Assembly (NCBI RefSeq): GCF_900100255.1 | Contig: NZ_FMTS01000001.1 | Coordinates: forward strand, 1,178,001-1,242,000 | Source of the DNA: Asticcacaulis taihuensis | GTDB taxonomy: Bacteria; Pseudomonadota; Alphaproteobacteria; Caulobacterales; Caulobacteraceae | DNA: 64,000 bases | Direction of reading: 5' to 3' | Notes under the pieces: generated by a model | What the model was told of the DNA's origin: nothing | The model's database searches: none | What the model saw: the letters and a program-made list of their open reading frames with translations, nothing else | Made by a program: the position numbers and the translations under genes | Shown here: one piece after another, positions 1 to 9,083 of the stretch | Layout of the letters: each line of letters begins with the position of its first letter | How positions within the stretch are numbered: the first letter of the stretch is position 1

Positions 1-266
1 ACGGCCTGATCCACGGCATACTGCACTTGGCCGGCATCGGCGAGATCGAGCGACAGGGCCAGCAGTCCGGCATCGCCATCGGGGAACGCCTCCATCACCT
101 TGTCGATATTGGGCGCAGTAACTACCACCTGATCACCGCGCGCCAGAACCTGTCGCACCAGTTCGAGCCCAAAACCACGCGTCAGGTTAGAAATGAACCA
201 GACCCTGGGCCTTGGCGCAGGCATAGCTTCAGCCGGCACGGAGGCCGCACTCGCAAAAGATGACAT
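1..266 (-). CDS. SDR-family oxidoreductase, N-terminal part (cut by window edge)
   Basis: The first 88 or so codons of a short-chain dehydrogenase/reductase are visible; the rest lies left of the window. The ATG is the complement of 264-266. After about 20 Ala/Pro-rich residues the protein shows a Rossmann beta strand (VWFISNLTRGFG), a helix (LELVRQVLARGD), a second strand (QVVVTA) and an acidic LSLDLAD segment like the SDR cofactor-binding half. Oddly, the TGxxxGxG loop reads SNLTRGFG, so its first Thr-Gly pair is missing, which may weaken NAD(P) binding. Substrate cannot be told. The 177-bp upstream gap holds a palindrome suited to a TetR-type repressor. Confidence 0.7.
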   Translation of the reverse strand, partial: MSSFASAASVPAEAMPAPRPRVWFISNLTRGFGLELVRQVLARGDQVVVTAPNIDKVMEAFPDGDAGLLALSLDLADAGQVQYAVDQA

Positions 267-343
267 TCGTTTCAGACCTTCCATCTGACGGGCTCAGGCC
301 CGATGCCTCAAGCACGGCGGGGTCTGAATGATAGACAATATAT

Positions 344-361
344 ATACTATACGTTCAGTAT
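344..361. promoter_or_regulatory. 18-bp imperfect palindrome, candidate TetR-type operator
   Basis: ATACTATAC/GTTCAGTAT: the half-sites match at 7 of 9 positions after reverse complementing. It lies in an AT-rich patch about 80 bp upstream of the SDR start and could overlap its promoter. TetR-family repressors often bind sites of this size in front of SDR genes; no regulator gene is visible here, so the assignment is inference. Confidence 0.35.
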
Positions 362-443
362 TATCAATTGGTATCGCTATCACGTTTTTATTCACAGGCG
401 GAAGCACGCCGTGATAGCAAGTTAAATGATTGAAATGGTTAGC

Positions 444-2288
444 TTAGCTGTTGAACTGCAACTGCGCCAGACGCGCATAAAGGCCACCGCGGGATACCAG
501 TTCGTCATGTGTGCCGACATCGACCACACGACCGGCGTCCATCACCACGATCCTGTCGGCCTTGAGTACGGTGGCCAGCCGGTGGGCAATGACGAGCGTC
601 GTCCGTTCGCTCATCGCTTCATTCAGCGCCATTTGCACCAGGCGCTCGTTTTCGGCATCAAGCGCGGAGGTCGCTTCGTCGAGCAGCAGGATCGGCGCCT
701 GGCGCACCAGGGCGCGGGCGATGGACAGGCGCTGCTTCTGGCCACCGGAGAGGGACTTGGCGCGTTCGCCCAGCGGCTGTTTAAAGCCCTCCGGCAGGGC
801 CTCGATAAAGGCGCGGGCCTGGGCCTTGTCCGCCGCCACGCGCACCTCGGTATCGCTGGCATTTTCACGGCCAAAGCGGATATTGTCTTCGGCCGAGCCG
901 GAAAACAGCGCGGTGTCCTGAGCCACGAGTGACAAACGTTCGCGCACAGCCTTAGGGTCGGCCGCGCGAATATCGACACCATCGATCTCGATACGTCCGC
1001 TCGCATAGTCATAATAGCGCAGCAGCAGCTTGAAGACTGTTGATTTGCCGGCGCCGGAAGGCCCGACCAGTGCCACCGTCTCGCCCGGCTGCACGATCAG
1101 TGAAAAACCATCGAGCACAATCTGGTCCGGCCGTGAGGGATAGGCGAAGGAGATATCTTGGAAGCGTATCTCGCCGCGCGCCGGCACAGGCAGCCCCACC
1201 GGCGTTTCCGGCACGGTGATGGTGGGCTGCGACTCCAGCAATTCGTCAATGCGCATCATGGCGCCGGCCGCCTTCTGAACGTCGCCCCAGGTTTCATTGA
1301 GATTGGCCACCGAACCGCCGGTGAGAATCGCCAGCATGACGAACTGAACCAGGGTGCCGTTCGACATCCGGCCGTGCAGCACGTCCTGCGCGCCCAGCCA
1401 CAGCACGAAGGCAATGCCGCCAAAGACGAGCGTGATGACCATGGCGGTCATGGTGGCGCGGGTGGCCATGCGCCCAACGGAGGTGCGGTAGGTTTCCTCG
1501 ACCGCTTCATCAAACCGCTTGCGAGTAAAGGCTTCGCGCACAAAGGCCTGGACGGTCTCCAGCGCATCAAGCGATTCGGTGGCAAAGCCCACCGCGCGGG
1601 CGAACCGGTCCTGCGTCTCGCGCGTCGCCTTGCCGACCTGGCGGCCGAAGACGATCAGCGGCACCAGGACGAAAGGGAAGGTGCAGAAGACCATCAGGGT
1701 CAGTTTCGGGCTGACAAAGCTCATCATCACCAGCCCGGCGAGGAAGGTCAGCAGGTTGCGCAAGGCGATGGAAATGGACGAAGCCACCAGGGTTTCGATG
1801 ATCTGGATATCGGCAGTCAGGCGCGAAATCACCTCACCGGTTCGGATCTTCAGGAAATAGCCCGGATCGAGCTTGAGGATATGGGCAAAGACATCCTCGC
1901 GCAGGTCCGCCACCACGCGCTCCCCCATGCGGGTGATGCAGTAGTAGCGCAGGGCGGTGGCTATAGCCATGACCAGGGCCACGGCGCCCAGCACGAGAAA
2001 CCACTGGTTCAGTACGGCGATATTGCGCGAACCGAAGCCTTCATCGATTAGCTTCTTGGCCACAAAGGTCATGGACGGCGTCGCCGCCGCCGACAGCAGC
2101 AGGAAGAGTATCATGGCCGCGCCGATGGCCTTTTGCTTCCACAAATAGGGAATGAGCCGCGCCAGCGGGCGCAGATTGCGCGTCTTGCCGCGCGTACCGG
2201 CGGCCTGGCGAATATCGGCGACCAGTTCGGCGCCCGTGCCCGGGCGACCTTCGGCGGTATCTGTCTGTGCGGGAATTGAATCAGCCAT
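444..2288 (-). CDS. ABC transporter, fused permease and ATPase (MsbA/ABCB-type exporter)
   Basis: A half-transporter of 614 residues that would work as an inner-membrane homodimer exporting lipids, drugs or peptides. A six-helix transmembrane domain covers about residues 50-330. The ATPase follows, with Walker A GPSGAGKST (409-417), signature LSGGQ (513-517), Walker B ILLLDEA (533-539) and switch His569. The start is taken at MADSIPAQ; the longer frame adds 27 Cys/Arg-rich residues that do not look like an exporter. Transcribed alone, divergent from rpmE. Downstream, the arms GCTATCACG (376-384) and CGTGATAGC (410-418) form a possible stem. The substrate cannot be read from sequence. Confidence 0.9.
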   Translation of the reverse strand: MADSIPAQTDTAEGRPGTGAELVADIRQAAGTRGKTRNLRPLARLIPYLWKQKAIGAAMILFLLLSAAATPSMTFVAKKLIDEGFGSRNIAVLNQWFLVLGAVALVMAIATALRYYCITRMGERVVADLREDVFAHILKLDPGYFLKIRTGEVISRLTADIQIIETLVASSISIALRNLLTFLAGLVMMSFVSPKLTLMVFCTFPFVLVPLIVFGRQVGKATRETQDRFARAVGFATESLDALETVQAFVREAFTRKRFDEAVEETYRTSVGRMATRATMTAMVITLVFGGIAFVLWLGAQDVLHGRMSNGTLVQFVMLAILTGGSVANLNETWGDVQKAAGAMMRIDELLESQPTITVPETPVGLPVPARGEIRFQDISFAYPSRPDQIVLDGFSLIVQPGETVALVGPSGAGKSTVFKLLLRYYDYASGRIEIDGVDIRAADPKAVRERLSLVAQDTALFSGSAEDNIRFGRENASDTEVRVAADKAQARAFIEALPEGFKQPLGERAKSLSGGQKQRLSIARALVRQAPILLLDEATSALDAENERLVQMALNEAMSERTTLVIAHRLATVLKADRIVVMDAGRVVDVGTHDELVSRGGLYARLAQLQFNS

Positions 2289-2421
2289 GAACCTGAGCTT
2301 TATACAGTCAGGACTTGCCTCGCAAGGAAGCTTCCTGTATGAGCCGCACCTTCGGCACTCATGCCTCACACTTTTTATGGCGTCCGCACGCTGCTGGCCG
2401 GACGTATAAAGGAACAGATCG

Positions 2422-2646
2422 ATGAAAAAAGAAGGTCACCCCGACTATCACTGGATCACCGTCACCCTGACCGACGGTTCGACCTACCGCACCCGTTCGA
2501 CCTACGGCAAGGAAGACGCCGTGCTGAACCTCGACATCGATCCGCGCACCCATCCGGCCTGGACTGGCGGCACGGGCACCCTGCTCGACCGCGGCGGCCG
2601 CGTCTCGCGCTTCAACAACAAGTTCGCCGGCTTCCTCAAGAAGTAA
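2422..2646 (+). CDS. rpmE: 50S ribosomal protein L31
   Basis: Small large-subunit ribosomal protein of 74 residues. It begins [19 protein letters not shown] and carries the [21 protein letters not shown] segment typical of alphaproteobacterial L31. None of the four zinc-binding cysteines of classical L31 is present, so this is the cysteine-free type. It is divergent from the ABC exporter and followed at once by a Rho-independent terminator, so it is probably a single-gene transcript. An AAGGA-like site lies just upstream of the ATG. Confidence 0.95.
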   Translation: MKKEGHPDYHWITVTLTDGSTYRTRSTYGKEDAVLNLDIDPRTHPAWTGGTGTLLDRGGRVSRFNNKFAGFLKK

Positions 2647-2685
2647 GGCGGGGCCGCCCCGCTGCGGTCACTTGTCAGAGTTTGG

Positions 2686-2723
2686 AAATCCGGTTTGGAG
2701 AAATCCGAACCGGATTTTTCTTT
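2686..2723 (+). terminator. Rho-independent terminator of rpmE
   Basis: Perfect 10-bp arms AAATCCGGTT (2686-2695) and AACCGGATTT (2708-2717) with a 12-nt loop, then a T-rich tract. Confidence 0.85.
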
Positions 2724-2730
2724 GGGCCGA

Positions 2731-2898
2731 CTTAAGCCAGAAACCCCACCACCCTGCCCTTCGGGCGCGGCCCCCGGCACCGGCCGCCCGGCTCCCCGAC
2801 AAGCGGGGAGGAACTCTTATTCTTGTACCTCCCCACCTCCGGTGGGGAGGGGGACCGCACGACCGAAAGGGAGATGTGGTGGTGGGGCATCTTACTTT
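2731..2898. repeat. Dispersed GC-rich palindromic repeat (CCTCCCC family), copy 1
   Basis: Intergenic element between rpmE and the next gene. The outer ends are roughly inverted (ACCCCACCACC near 2752 and GGTGGTGGGG near 2878). The inner part holds CCCCGGCACCGG followed by CGCCCGGCTCCCC, which recurs at 4330-4462, and GGGGAGGGGGACCG, which recurs at 44829-44911. No coding potential is evident. Confidence 0.7.
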
Positions 2899-2925
2899 CT
2901 GCATTTCCCATGCTAGAACCAGCTT

Positions 2926-3804
2926 ATGCACACGCCCTACGACGGTTCCCACAAGCTCTTCACCATCGGCGTCAAGCCGCTCGATCCGGCGGGCTGGATC
3001 GATGTCGATGACAAATTGCTGCCCTATCTCGATGAAAAGGATCGTCTGGCCGAGCGGGTGCCGGAGAAAATCTTTGTCGCCGAGCCCGGCACCGAAGCGG
3101 CGCAAGCCGAAGTCCTGACCCTGCTGGCCGATCATCTGCCTGAACGCTTTCCAGATGTCTATCAGCGTCTGGGGCCGCAAATCGACATCATTCCCGCCTT
3201 CCGCCGCGTCCGGCTGGATACCCCCTATCCGCCTCTATTGATCGCCGGCGGACTCGTGCAGGAAGACCTGGTGCTGATGCGCCGGGGTGACAATGGCTGG
3301 CGACTGGCAGCGGCGCATCTCTGCTTCCCCTCCTCCTGGCGGCTGCATGAAAAGTTCGGCAAGGCCCTGCAGGATATACATGCCCCGGTGCCGGATTTCG
3401 GCCGCGACACCCGCAATGCCAATATCATCGAGCGCATGTTCGATAACCTGCGACCGGAACAGCCCGTCATGCGCTGGAACTGGTCACTGCACGCCGACGA
3501 TGTGCTGCATCACCCGCATTCCGCCGGGCAGTGGAAATTCGGCGAGGAAAAGATCGATAGTCTGTTTTTCCGGCTGGAACGCCAGACCCTGCGACGGTTG
3601 CCGGAAAGCGGCGATATCATCTTCACCATCCGCATCTATCTCGATCCGCTAAAAGCCATGGAGGCGCAACCCAATGCCGCTGAGCTGGCCCAGGCCCTGA
3701 TCAGCCAGTTGCGCGCCTATACGCCGGCCCAGCTTGATTACAAGGGCCTGACATCGGAACGCGATCGCCTGATTGCGCATCTCGAAGTGATAGCGGCGCG
3801 CTGA
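2926..3804 (+). CDS. Haem-dependent oxidative N-demethylase family protein (DUF3445)
   Basis: A soluble protein of 292 residues resembling the haem-binding alpha subunit of dimethylamine-type oxidative N-demethylases. Family-like segments are the central LAAAHLCFPSSWRLHEKFGK, RWNWSLHADDVLHH, and LERQTLRRLPESGDIIFTIR near the C-terminus. Histidines in the central segments are candidate haem ligands. Known relatives demethylate small amines, but no partner subunits (flavin or ferredoxin domain) lie next to it, so the substrate and even enzymatic activity are uncertain. It lies between two intergenic repeats and seems to be monocistronic. Confidence 0.75.
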   Translation: MHTPYDGSHKLFTIGVKPLDPAGWIDVDDKLLPYLDEKDRLAERVPEKIFVAEPGTEAAQAEVLTLLADHLPERFPDVYQRLGPQIDIIPAFRRVRLDTPYPPLLIAGGLVQEDLVLMRRGDNGWRLAAAHLCFPSSWRLHEKFGKALQDIHAPVPDFGRDTRNANIIERMFDNLRPEQPVMRWNWSLHADDVLHHPHSAGQWKFGEEKIDSLFFRLERQTLRRLPESGDIIFTIRIYLDPLKAMEAQPNAAELAQALISQLRAYTPAQLDYKGLTSERDRLIAHLEVIAAR

Positions 3805-3867
3805 CCCTCGCATTGTTTGCTTACAAATCGCCATGATAGCCTTGCGCAAATCCGCGCGGGACTTCTC

Positions 3868-4329
3868 ATGACAAAGACGCTTTGGCCTGTTGTTTTGCTG
3901 GTGGTGCTAGGCGCCTGCCACAAGCCGACACCGGAAGAAAAGGCGGCCGCTGCCTTCACTATAAGCCCGCTTCAGCTAGGCGATGGCGCCGACCTGACCG
4001 GCTGCATCACCAAAATCGCCCGCGCCGGTCCCAGCCCCTCATATATCCTGATAGAGGATTCCCTGCAGGGCGGCGCCATGGGCTATATTCGCATCAATGG
4101 CCGGCTCACCAAGATTACCATGACCTCCGGCGGCTCGGACAGCATCCACAGCGTCCGCAGCTTTGTCGATGCCGCGAACAAACTGTCCGTGGTCGAGTCC
4201 TACGATATCAAGGATGCCGCGCCCGGCCAGACGGTACGTCCGCTGACCGGTCAGTTGATCGTTACCTGGAAGGGCGGCACCCAGACCATTGCCATAGGCG
4301 GCGCCAGGGCCTGTATCGATGCGCCTTAG
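3868..4329 (+). CDS. Putative lipoprotein of unknown function
   Basis: 153 residues. The start is taken at MTKTLWP because it gives a clean lipoprotein signal: a short basic n-region, hydrophobic PVVLLVVLG and lipobox LGAC with Cys17. The longer frame adds 17 residues without signal character. After a KPTPEEKAAAA linker the mature part has no motif I recognise; it is mixed alpha/beta with two further cysteines (in DLTGCIT and ARACIDAP) that could pair in the periplasm. It follows the demethylase-like gene by 63 bp and may be cotranscribed. Confidence 0.6.
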   Translation: MTKTLWPVVLLVVLGACHKPTPEEKAAAAFTISPLQLGDGADLTGCITKIARAGPSPSYILIEDSLQGGAMGYIRINGRLTKITMTSGGSDSIHSVRSFVDAANKLSVVESYDIKDAAPGQTVRPLTGQLIVTWKGGTQTIAIGGARACIDAP

Positions 4330-4462
4330 AAATCTCCTCCCTACGCCCTGCGTGGGGAGGTGGCATCGAGCCTCATAGCGAGATGACGGAGGGGCGCCCC
4401 TGCACCGCTTCGCGGTCCCCGGCACCGGTCGCCCGGCTCCCCACTTCGTAGGAAGGAGATTT
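4330..4462. repeat. Dispersed GC-rich palindromic repeat (CCTCCCC family), copy 2
   Basis: The ends are inverted repeats, AAATCTCCTCCCTACG (4330-4345) and CGTAGGAAGGAGATTT (4447-4462), 15 of 16 matching. The right arm runs into the cckA stop codon. The core shares CCCCGGCACCGG followed by CGCCCGGCTCCCC with the element at 2731-2898. Confidence 0.75.
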
Positions 4463-6611
4463 AAGCTGCCAACTGCTCTTTCACCCGCTCCGCCAGGGTC
4501 TTGATATCCAGCGGTTTGGGCAGGAAGGAGATATTCTGTTCGGCTTCCAGAAGGTCGGAGAATTCCGATTCGGCATAGCCGGAAATGAACATTACCGGCA
4601 CATCGCCCAGGATCGGGCGCGCCAGTTTCAGCATCGACGGGCCGTCCATGCCGGGCATGATGACATCCGAGATCAGCAGGTCGAAACGGCCCTCCTCGGC
4701 CTCGATGATCGCCAGGGCTTCCTCGCCGTCCTCGGCTTCCAGCACCTCGTAACCGCGCTGACGCAGCAGGTGTGCCGCAATGCCGCGCACGATCTGCTCG
4801 TCCTCGACAAACAGGATACGGCCGACACCCGACAAATCCTTCGGCACCGGCTTGGCGGCGGGTTCGGGCTTCGCGTCGGCCTCAGGCTTTTCAGCTTCGA
4901 TCCACACCGGCAGGAAGATGCGGAAGGTCGCCCCCTTGCCCGGCGGCGAGACGATCTGGATATGGCCACCGGCCTGGGCGATAATGCCGTGGACGGTCGA
5001 AAGCCCCAGGCCCGTTCCCTCGCCCAGCGGCTTGGTGGTGAAGAAGGGCTCGAACACCTGGGCCAGGATTTCCGGCGGGATACCGGGGCCGGTATCGGAG
5101 ACCTCGATCAGGGCGGCGCCTTGTGCCGGCGCTTCCGGCCAGCCATAGTCCTTCGCCTCGTCCTGGGTCTGGCTGGCGGCGCGGATATTGACCTTGCCAC
5201 CGCCTTGGGCGCGCATGGCATCGCGCGCATTGACCACAAGGTTCATCATGACCATTTCCATCTGCCCCTTGTCGACATGGACATTGGGCAGGTTGCGGCC
5301 ATATTCGGTCTCCAGCTTGACGTCCTCGCGTACCAGACGGCGCAGCAGAACCTCGGCTTCCGAGACCATTTCGCCGACATTGAGCGTGACGCGCTTGACC
5401 GTCTGCTTACGGGCAAACGCCAGCAGGTTGCGCACCAGATCCTCGGCACGGGCAATAATCTGACGGATGCCGTTCAGGTCTTCATAGGAGGGATCACCCA
5501 GCGGGTGATTGAGCAGCAACTGATCGTTACGGAACTTGAACCCGGTGAGCAGATTGTTGAAATCGTGCGCCATGCCACCAGCGACCTGGCCGATGGCCTG
5601 CATCTTCTGCGACTGGACGAGCGTCTGTTCCAGCTTCTTCTGTTCGGAGACATCGAACAGATAGAGGCTGTAGCCACCGGAGACGTGGCTGACATAGATC
5701 TGCAATGCGCGTTCGGACTTGACGTTCAGGACGATATCGAACGGACCGCTTTTATGCGTCGCCATTTTTTCAATCAGGGCGGCGCGGGAATTTTCCGTGA
5801 CCAGATCGCCAAAGGCCATGCCCACCAGCTTGTCCGGCACCTGTTCGGTCAGGGCGGCGAAGACCGTGTTGAAATCCTTGATGCGGGCCGCGAAGAGGTC
5901 ATCCCCCATCACCAGCGCGGCGCCGAAAGGGGCCGCTTCGGCGAAGGCGTCCATCACGGCCTCCGGCAGGTCGGCCTTGTGGGTTTCCGTCACCTCCGGC
6001 AGGAAGGCGTCATCCTGCACAGCCGGCGGATTTTCGTGTTTCAGCATGAGGCCATTACCAAGCACGCCCTGGGAGGCCGCGCGCACCAGCACCAGGTCTT
6101 CGCCGAGGCGCGACACCACCATTTCGTAATCAAAGCCGCCGAGCCGGACCAGGGCGCGACCGGTGCCTTGTGCCTTGGCTTCGCGCAGGGCGACGAAAAG
6201 CGCGGGCGCATGTTCGCCCTGCGGCAGGCGTTTCGTGCCCCCGCCGGCATCGCTCCAGGCCGGATTGACCGCCAGCACATGGCCGTCGAAAGCCGCCACC
6301 GCGGCCGGCTCGCTCAGGGCGCCCACGATATCTGCGGCCCGGAAGCCTTCACCGCTCAAAATATCCGTCTCGCCCGTAAAGGCGAACATGCCCAGCAGGG
6401 CCACGCCCGCTACCGCCGCGATCAGGATGCCCAGCACGATGCCGACCGGCAGATGTCCGGATACCAGCCACACCGCGACGCAGGCGCAGACCACGATCAC
6501 GGCGACAATGCCCGCCGTCAGAGGGTTGACGAGATCACGCAGCCGGCTGATCAGCGAGGTCGCGGTGTTTTCCGGTGCGGATACCGGCGGGGCAATAGGC
6601 GCTGCGGACAA
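4461..6611 (-). CDS. cckA: Cell-cycle hybrid histidine kinase CckA
   Basis: Membrane hybrid kinase/phosphatase of 716 residues. In Caulobacter CckA passes phosphate through ChpT to CtrA and CpdR. Two transmembrane helices (about 31-50 and 54-77) are followed by two PAS-like regions (about 90-180 and 210-325). The dimerisation helix has phospho-accepting His349 in [11 protein letters not shown], the ATPase shows DTGPG (506-510) and GTGLGLS, and a C-terminal receiver has Asp649 in LISDVIMPG. Length and the AHDFNNLL and [18 protein letters not shown] segments match CckA rather than generic hybrid kinases. It lies 130 bp downstream of no other gene on its strand except flhB, as in Caulobacter; the gap could hold its own promoter. 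Confidence 0.93.
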   Translation of the reverse strand: MSAAPIAPPVSAPENTATSLISRLRDLVNPLTAGIVAVIVVCACVAVWLVSGHLPVGIVLGILIAAVAGVALLGMFAFTGETDILSGEGFRAADIVGALSEPAAVAAFDGHVLAVNPAWSDAGGGTKRLPQGEHAPALFVALREAKAQGTGRALVRLGGFDYEMVVSRLGEDLVLVRAASQGVLGNGLMLKHENPPAVQDDAFLPEVTETHKADLPEAVMDAFAEAAPFGAALVMGDDLFAARIKDFNTVFAALTEQVPDKLVGMAFGDLVTENSRAALIEKMATHKSGPFDIVLNVKSERALQIYVSHVSGGYSLYLFDVSEQKKLEQTLVQSQKMQAIGQVAGGMAHDFNNLLTGFKFRNDQLLLNHPLGDPSYEDLNGIRQIIARAEDLVRNLLAFARKQTVKRVTLNVGEMVSEAEVLLRRLVREDVKLETEYGRNLPNVHVDKGQMEMVMMNLVVNARDAMRAQGGGKVNIRAASQTQDEAKDYGWPEAPAQGAALIEVSDTGPGIPPEILAQVFEPFFTTKPLGEGTGLGLSTVHGIIAQAGGHIQIVSPPGKGATFRIFLPVWIEAEKPEADAKPEPAAKPVPKDLSGVGRILFVEDEQIVRGIAAHLLRQRGYEVLEAEDGEEALAIIEAEEGRFDLLISDVIMPGMDGPSMLKLARPILGDVPVMFISGYAESEFSDLLEAEQNISFLPKPLDIKTLAERVKEQLAA

Positions 6612-6741
6612 GAGACAACCTCTCTACACGAAATGCGGATGCTGATACGCCTGTTACGCAAGCGAATCACTTCCTGAATACTAGACCATTTTGCATTCCG
6701 TGCGCAGGTTAACAAAACCATGCGTTTTCAAGGCACTGACC

Positions 6742-7818
6742 TTAAAAGGCACGCTTCTTCTTTGCCATGACGAAGCTGATCAGCTTGGCGACGGCGGCAA
6801 AGTGCTGTTCGGGGATCACGTCATCCACCTCCATGCTGGCGAACAGGGCGCGCGCCAGGGGCGGATCTTCGATGATCGGCACATTGTGCTTGCCGGCCTC
6901 CTCGCGGATTTTCAGCGCCACATTATCCATGCCCTTGGCGACGCAGACCGGGGCCGCCATCTCGCCCATTTCGTATTGCAGGGCCACGGCATAGTGGGTC
7001 GGGTTGGTGACCACGACCGTGGCATTTTTCACATTGGACATCATGCGCCGGCGGCTTTTTTCCATGCGCAACTGGCGCAGCTTGGCCTTGATGTGCGGAT
7101 CGCCTTCGGTCTGCTTGTATTCTTCCTTTTGCTCCTGTTTCGACATCTTCATGCGTTGCAGGAAGCGGAACTTCTGCAGGGCAAAATCGGCCACGCCCTC
7201 GACGAACAGAAAAATGCAGACGGCGATCGCCAGGGCGATGACCGCCTCATGCACATAGGGCAGGATCAGCATCGGCGAAGCGGCGGTCAGGGCCAGGATG
7301 TCGGTCAGGCGGTTCTTCACCACCATCCAGACGATCATGCCGGTGATGGTCAGCTTGAGCAGGGTCTTGCCGAACTGGATGAGCGCGTCAACGCCGAACA
7401 GCTTTTTCAGGCCGTTCATCGGGTTTAGCTTGCTGAAATCCGGCGCCAGTTTCGAGGGCGTGAACATCAGGCCGGTCTGCATGACATTGCCAAAAACACC
7501 GAGCGCCATCGAGGCGCCCATGACCATCAGCAGGATGGGAATGATATCCATAACCACGGCGCGGGCAATGCCAATGCCGCCGTCGCCTTCGAGCGACCCC
7601 AGCAACTGCTCCGGATGCGCCAGGAAGGGCAGCAGGTCGCCGGTCAGGGTCTGCGCCAGTTCGGGGCCTTTCATGACCACTATGGCGCAGGCACCGATCA
7701 GGGATAGGGCTTGCGGCAGGTCGCCGGACTTGGCGACATCGCCCTTGTCCCGCGCCTGCTGGAGTTTCCGCCCGGACGCCTCTTCTGTTTTATCTTCGCC
7801 GTCCGCTTCGTCAGCCAC
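6742..7818 (-). CDS. flhB: Flagellar export gate protein FlhB
   Basis: Inner-membrane component of the flagellar type III export apparatus that switches substrate class from rod/hook to filament. The 358-residue protein has the N-terminal signature EEASGRKLQQARDKGDVAKS, four hydrophobic helices, and a cytoplasmic domain with the self-cleavage motif NPTH (272-275). The C-terminal tail is short and basic. It overlaps fliR by 8 bp and ends the fliQ-fliR-flhB operon, with cckA next on the same strand. Confidence 0.96.
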   Translation of the reverse strand: MADEADGEDKTEEASGRKLQQARDKGDVAKSGDLPQALSLIGACAIVVMKGPELAQTLTGDLLPFLAHPEQLLGSLEGDGGIGIARAVVMDIIPILLMVMGASMALGVFGNVMQTGLMFTPSKLAPDFSKLNPMNGLKKLFGVDALIQFGKTLLKLTITGMIVWMVVKNRLTDILALTAASPMLILPYVHEAVIALAIAVCIFLFVEGVADFALQKFRFLQRMKMSKQEQKEEYKQTEGDPHIKAKLRQLRMEKSRRRMMSNVKNATVVVTNPTHYAVALQYEMGEMAAPVCVAKGMDNVALKIREEAGKHNVPIIEDPPLARALFASMEVDDVIPEQHFAAVAKLISFVMAKKKRAF

Positions 7819-8647
7819 TGCGGGCTCCCTTCAGGAACACCCCAAGATACTGCTGGTAATGGTCGATGAAGACCATGCCGATGGTGCCGAGGGAGAGGGC
7901 CAGCAAGGCCAGGCCCGCAAGGACGCTGACCGGCGTGGCGGCAAAGAAGATGGGGAAGTTGGGCATCATGCGCCCGATAAAACCGGTGGCGATATTGAAG
8001 ACCAGGGCGAACACAATCACCGGCGCTGAAAGCTGAAGCGCCAGAACAAAGCTTTCGCCCAGAGTCTTGACCATCAGGGTGCCAGCATCGCCGATCATGA
8101 CGGTCTTGGCTGGAGAGAATATCTGGTAAGAATCGACCATGGCGCGGATGAACAGATGGTGGGTGTTGGTCACCCAGATCATCACCAGGCCAAAAATGGC
8201 CAGAAAAGCGCCGAGGCTGGTGCTCGATTGCGCTTCGGTCGGGTTGGCGGTCTGAGCAAATGAAAGCGTGGTTTGCAACGACAGGATTTCCCCTGTCGTC
8301 ACCAGGGTGAACAGCAGGACACGCATCAGGCTGCCCAGCATGAGGCCGATGATGGTTTCGTGCAGGACAATGCCGGTCAGGGCGCCCAAGGTCGGCGGCA
8401 TGGCGGGAATATAGGGCCCAACGATCGGCGTGATCATCATGGCCAGCAGCAATGCGAAACACAGGCGCAGGCGCGGCGGCACGGCCGGATCACCCAGTCC
8501 CGGCACCAGCAGAACAATGCTGGCCAGGCGGATAAAGATCAGCCCCACGACCCATAACTGCGCCGACGTACCGAAGAAGGAGGTGAGATCATCACCGCCT
8601 GTATCCGGAAGACTGGAGCGCAGTTGTACGGCCTGCAACAGAAGCAT
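7811..8647 (-). CDS. fliR: Flagellar export gate protein FliR
   Basis: Polytopic membrane protein of the flagellar export gate (FliP5-FliQ4-FliR1). The 278 residues form several hydrophobic helices, with FliR-like PPRLRLCFALLLAMMITP near the N-terminus and an ANPTEAQSSTSLGAFLA segment in the middle. It starts 3 bp after the fliQ stop, without a clear ribosome binding site, suggesting translational coupling, and overlaps flhB at its end. Confidence 0.95.
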   Translation of the reverse strand: MLLLQAVQLRSSLPDTGGDDLTSFFGTSAQLWVVGLIFIRLASIVLLVPGLGDPAVPPRLRLCFALLLAMMITPIVGPYIPAMPPTLGALTGIVLHETIIGLMLGSLMRVLLFTLVTTGEILSLQTTLSFAQTANPTEAQSSTSLGAFLAIFGLVMIWVTNTHHLFIRAMVDSYQIFSPAKTVMIGDAGTLMVKTLGESFVLALQLSAPVIVFALVFNIATGFIGRMMPNFPIFFAATPVSVLAGLALLALSLGTIGMVFIDHYQQYLGVFLKGARSG

Positions 8648-8650
8648 GGC

Positions 8651-8914
8651 CTAGATGGCCGCGATCTTGTTGATGATTTCGTGCATGAATGTGGCCAGCA
8701 GCGATCCCATCAGGGGCAGGAGCAGCAGCAGGGCCAGAAAGACCGAAATGATCTTCGGCGCATAGATCAGCGTAGCTTCCTGAATCTGCGTCAGGGCCTG
8801 AAAGAGGCCGATCACCACGCCCACGACCAGCCCGACCAGCAGGATCGGCAGGCATAGCTGGATGGTCAGCCAGATAGCATCACGCCCAATTCCCAGAACC
8901 TCGGCACCCGACAT
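8651..8914 (-). CDS. fliQ: Flagellar export gate protein FliQ
   Basis: An 87-residue protein with two transmembrane helices (about 18-40 and 55-77), the standard FliQ size. The first gene of the fliQ-fliR-flhB operon. The conserved segment GLFQALTQIQEATLIYAPKI lies between the helices. The upstream gap carries a CtrA-type box and a palindrome that recurs in other flagellar promoters, fitting an early (class II) flagellar operon. Confidence 0.95.
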   Translation of the reverse strand: MSGAEVLGIGRDAIWLTIQLCLPILLVGLVVGVVIGLFQALTQIQEATLIYAPKIISVFLALLLLLPLMGSLLATFMHEIINKIAAI

Positions 8915-8944
8915 TCGTTTTATCCGTTAAATCACAACACAACC

Positions 8945-8959
8945 CGGCAATATTTGCCG
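8945..8959. promoter_or_regulatory. 15-bp palindrome in the fliQ promoter region, candidate FlbD site
   Basis: CGGCAATATTTGCCG is a perfect palindrome around a 3-bp centre. It lies between the CtrA-type box and the fliQ start, where a bound protein would block transcription. Closely similar 15-mers are found at 14644-14658 and 19794-19808. FlbD represses some early flagellar genes in Caulobacter; assignment here is inference. Confidence 0.5.
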
Positions 8960-8968
8960 CGCGAACGG

Positions 8969-8983
8969 TTAATTTGCCCTTAA
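8969..8983 (-). promoter_or_regulatory. CtrA-type box upstream of fliQ
   Basis: TTAATTTGCCCTTAA exactly fits TTAA-N7-TTAA, 55 bp upstream of the fliQ ATG. fliQ is a direct CtrA target in Caulobacter. The box is symmetric and could also serve the divergent 9084 gene; a weaker TTAA-N6-TTAA lies at 9044-9057. Confidence 0.7.
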
Positions 8984-9083
8984 CCTATGATGAGATTCTC
9001 GCTCACCTTAAAGCCCGAAACGACAGGGAAAATTATCGCGGCATTAACTATGGTTAAACCCCGTTCAGGCAAGTTAACGGGTA

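Noticed and set aside
1158-2051. 297-codon open frame opposite the ABC exporter
   Set aside because: Composition typical of an antisense shadow (His/Gly/Gln-rich).
4770-6677. 635-codon open frame on the plus strand opposite cckA
   Set aside because: It is the mirror of a GC-rich coding region; the product is His/Arg-rich with no domain, while the minus strand encodes a clear CckA.
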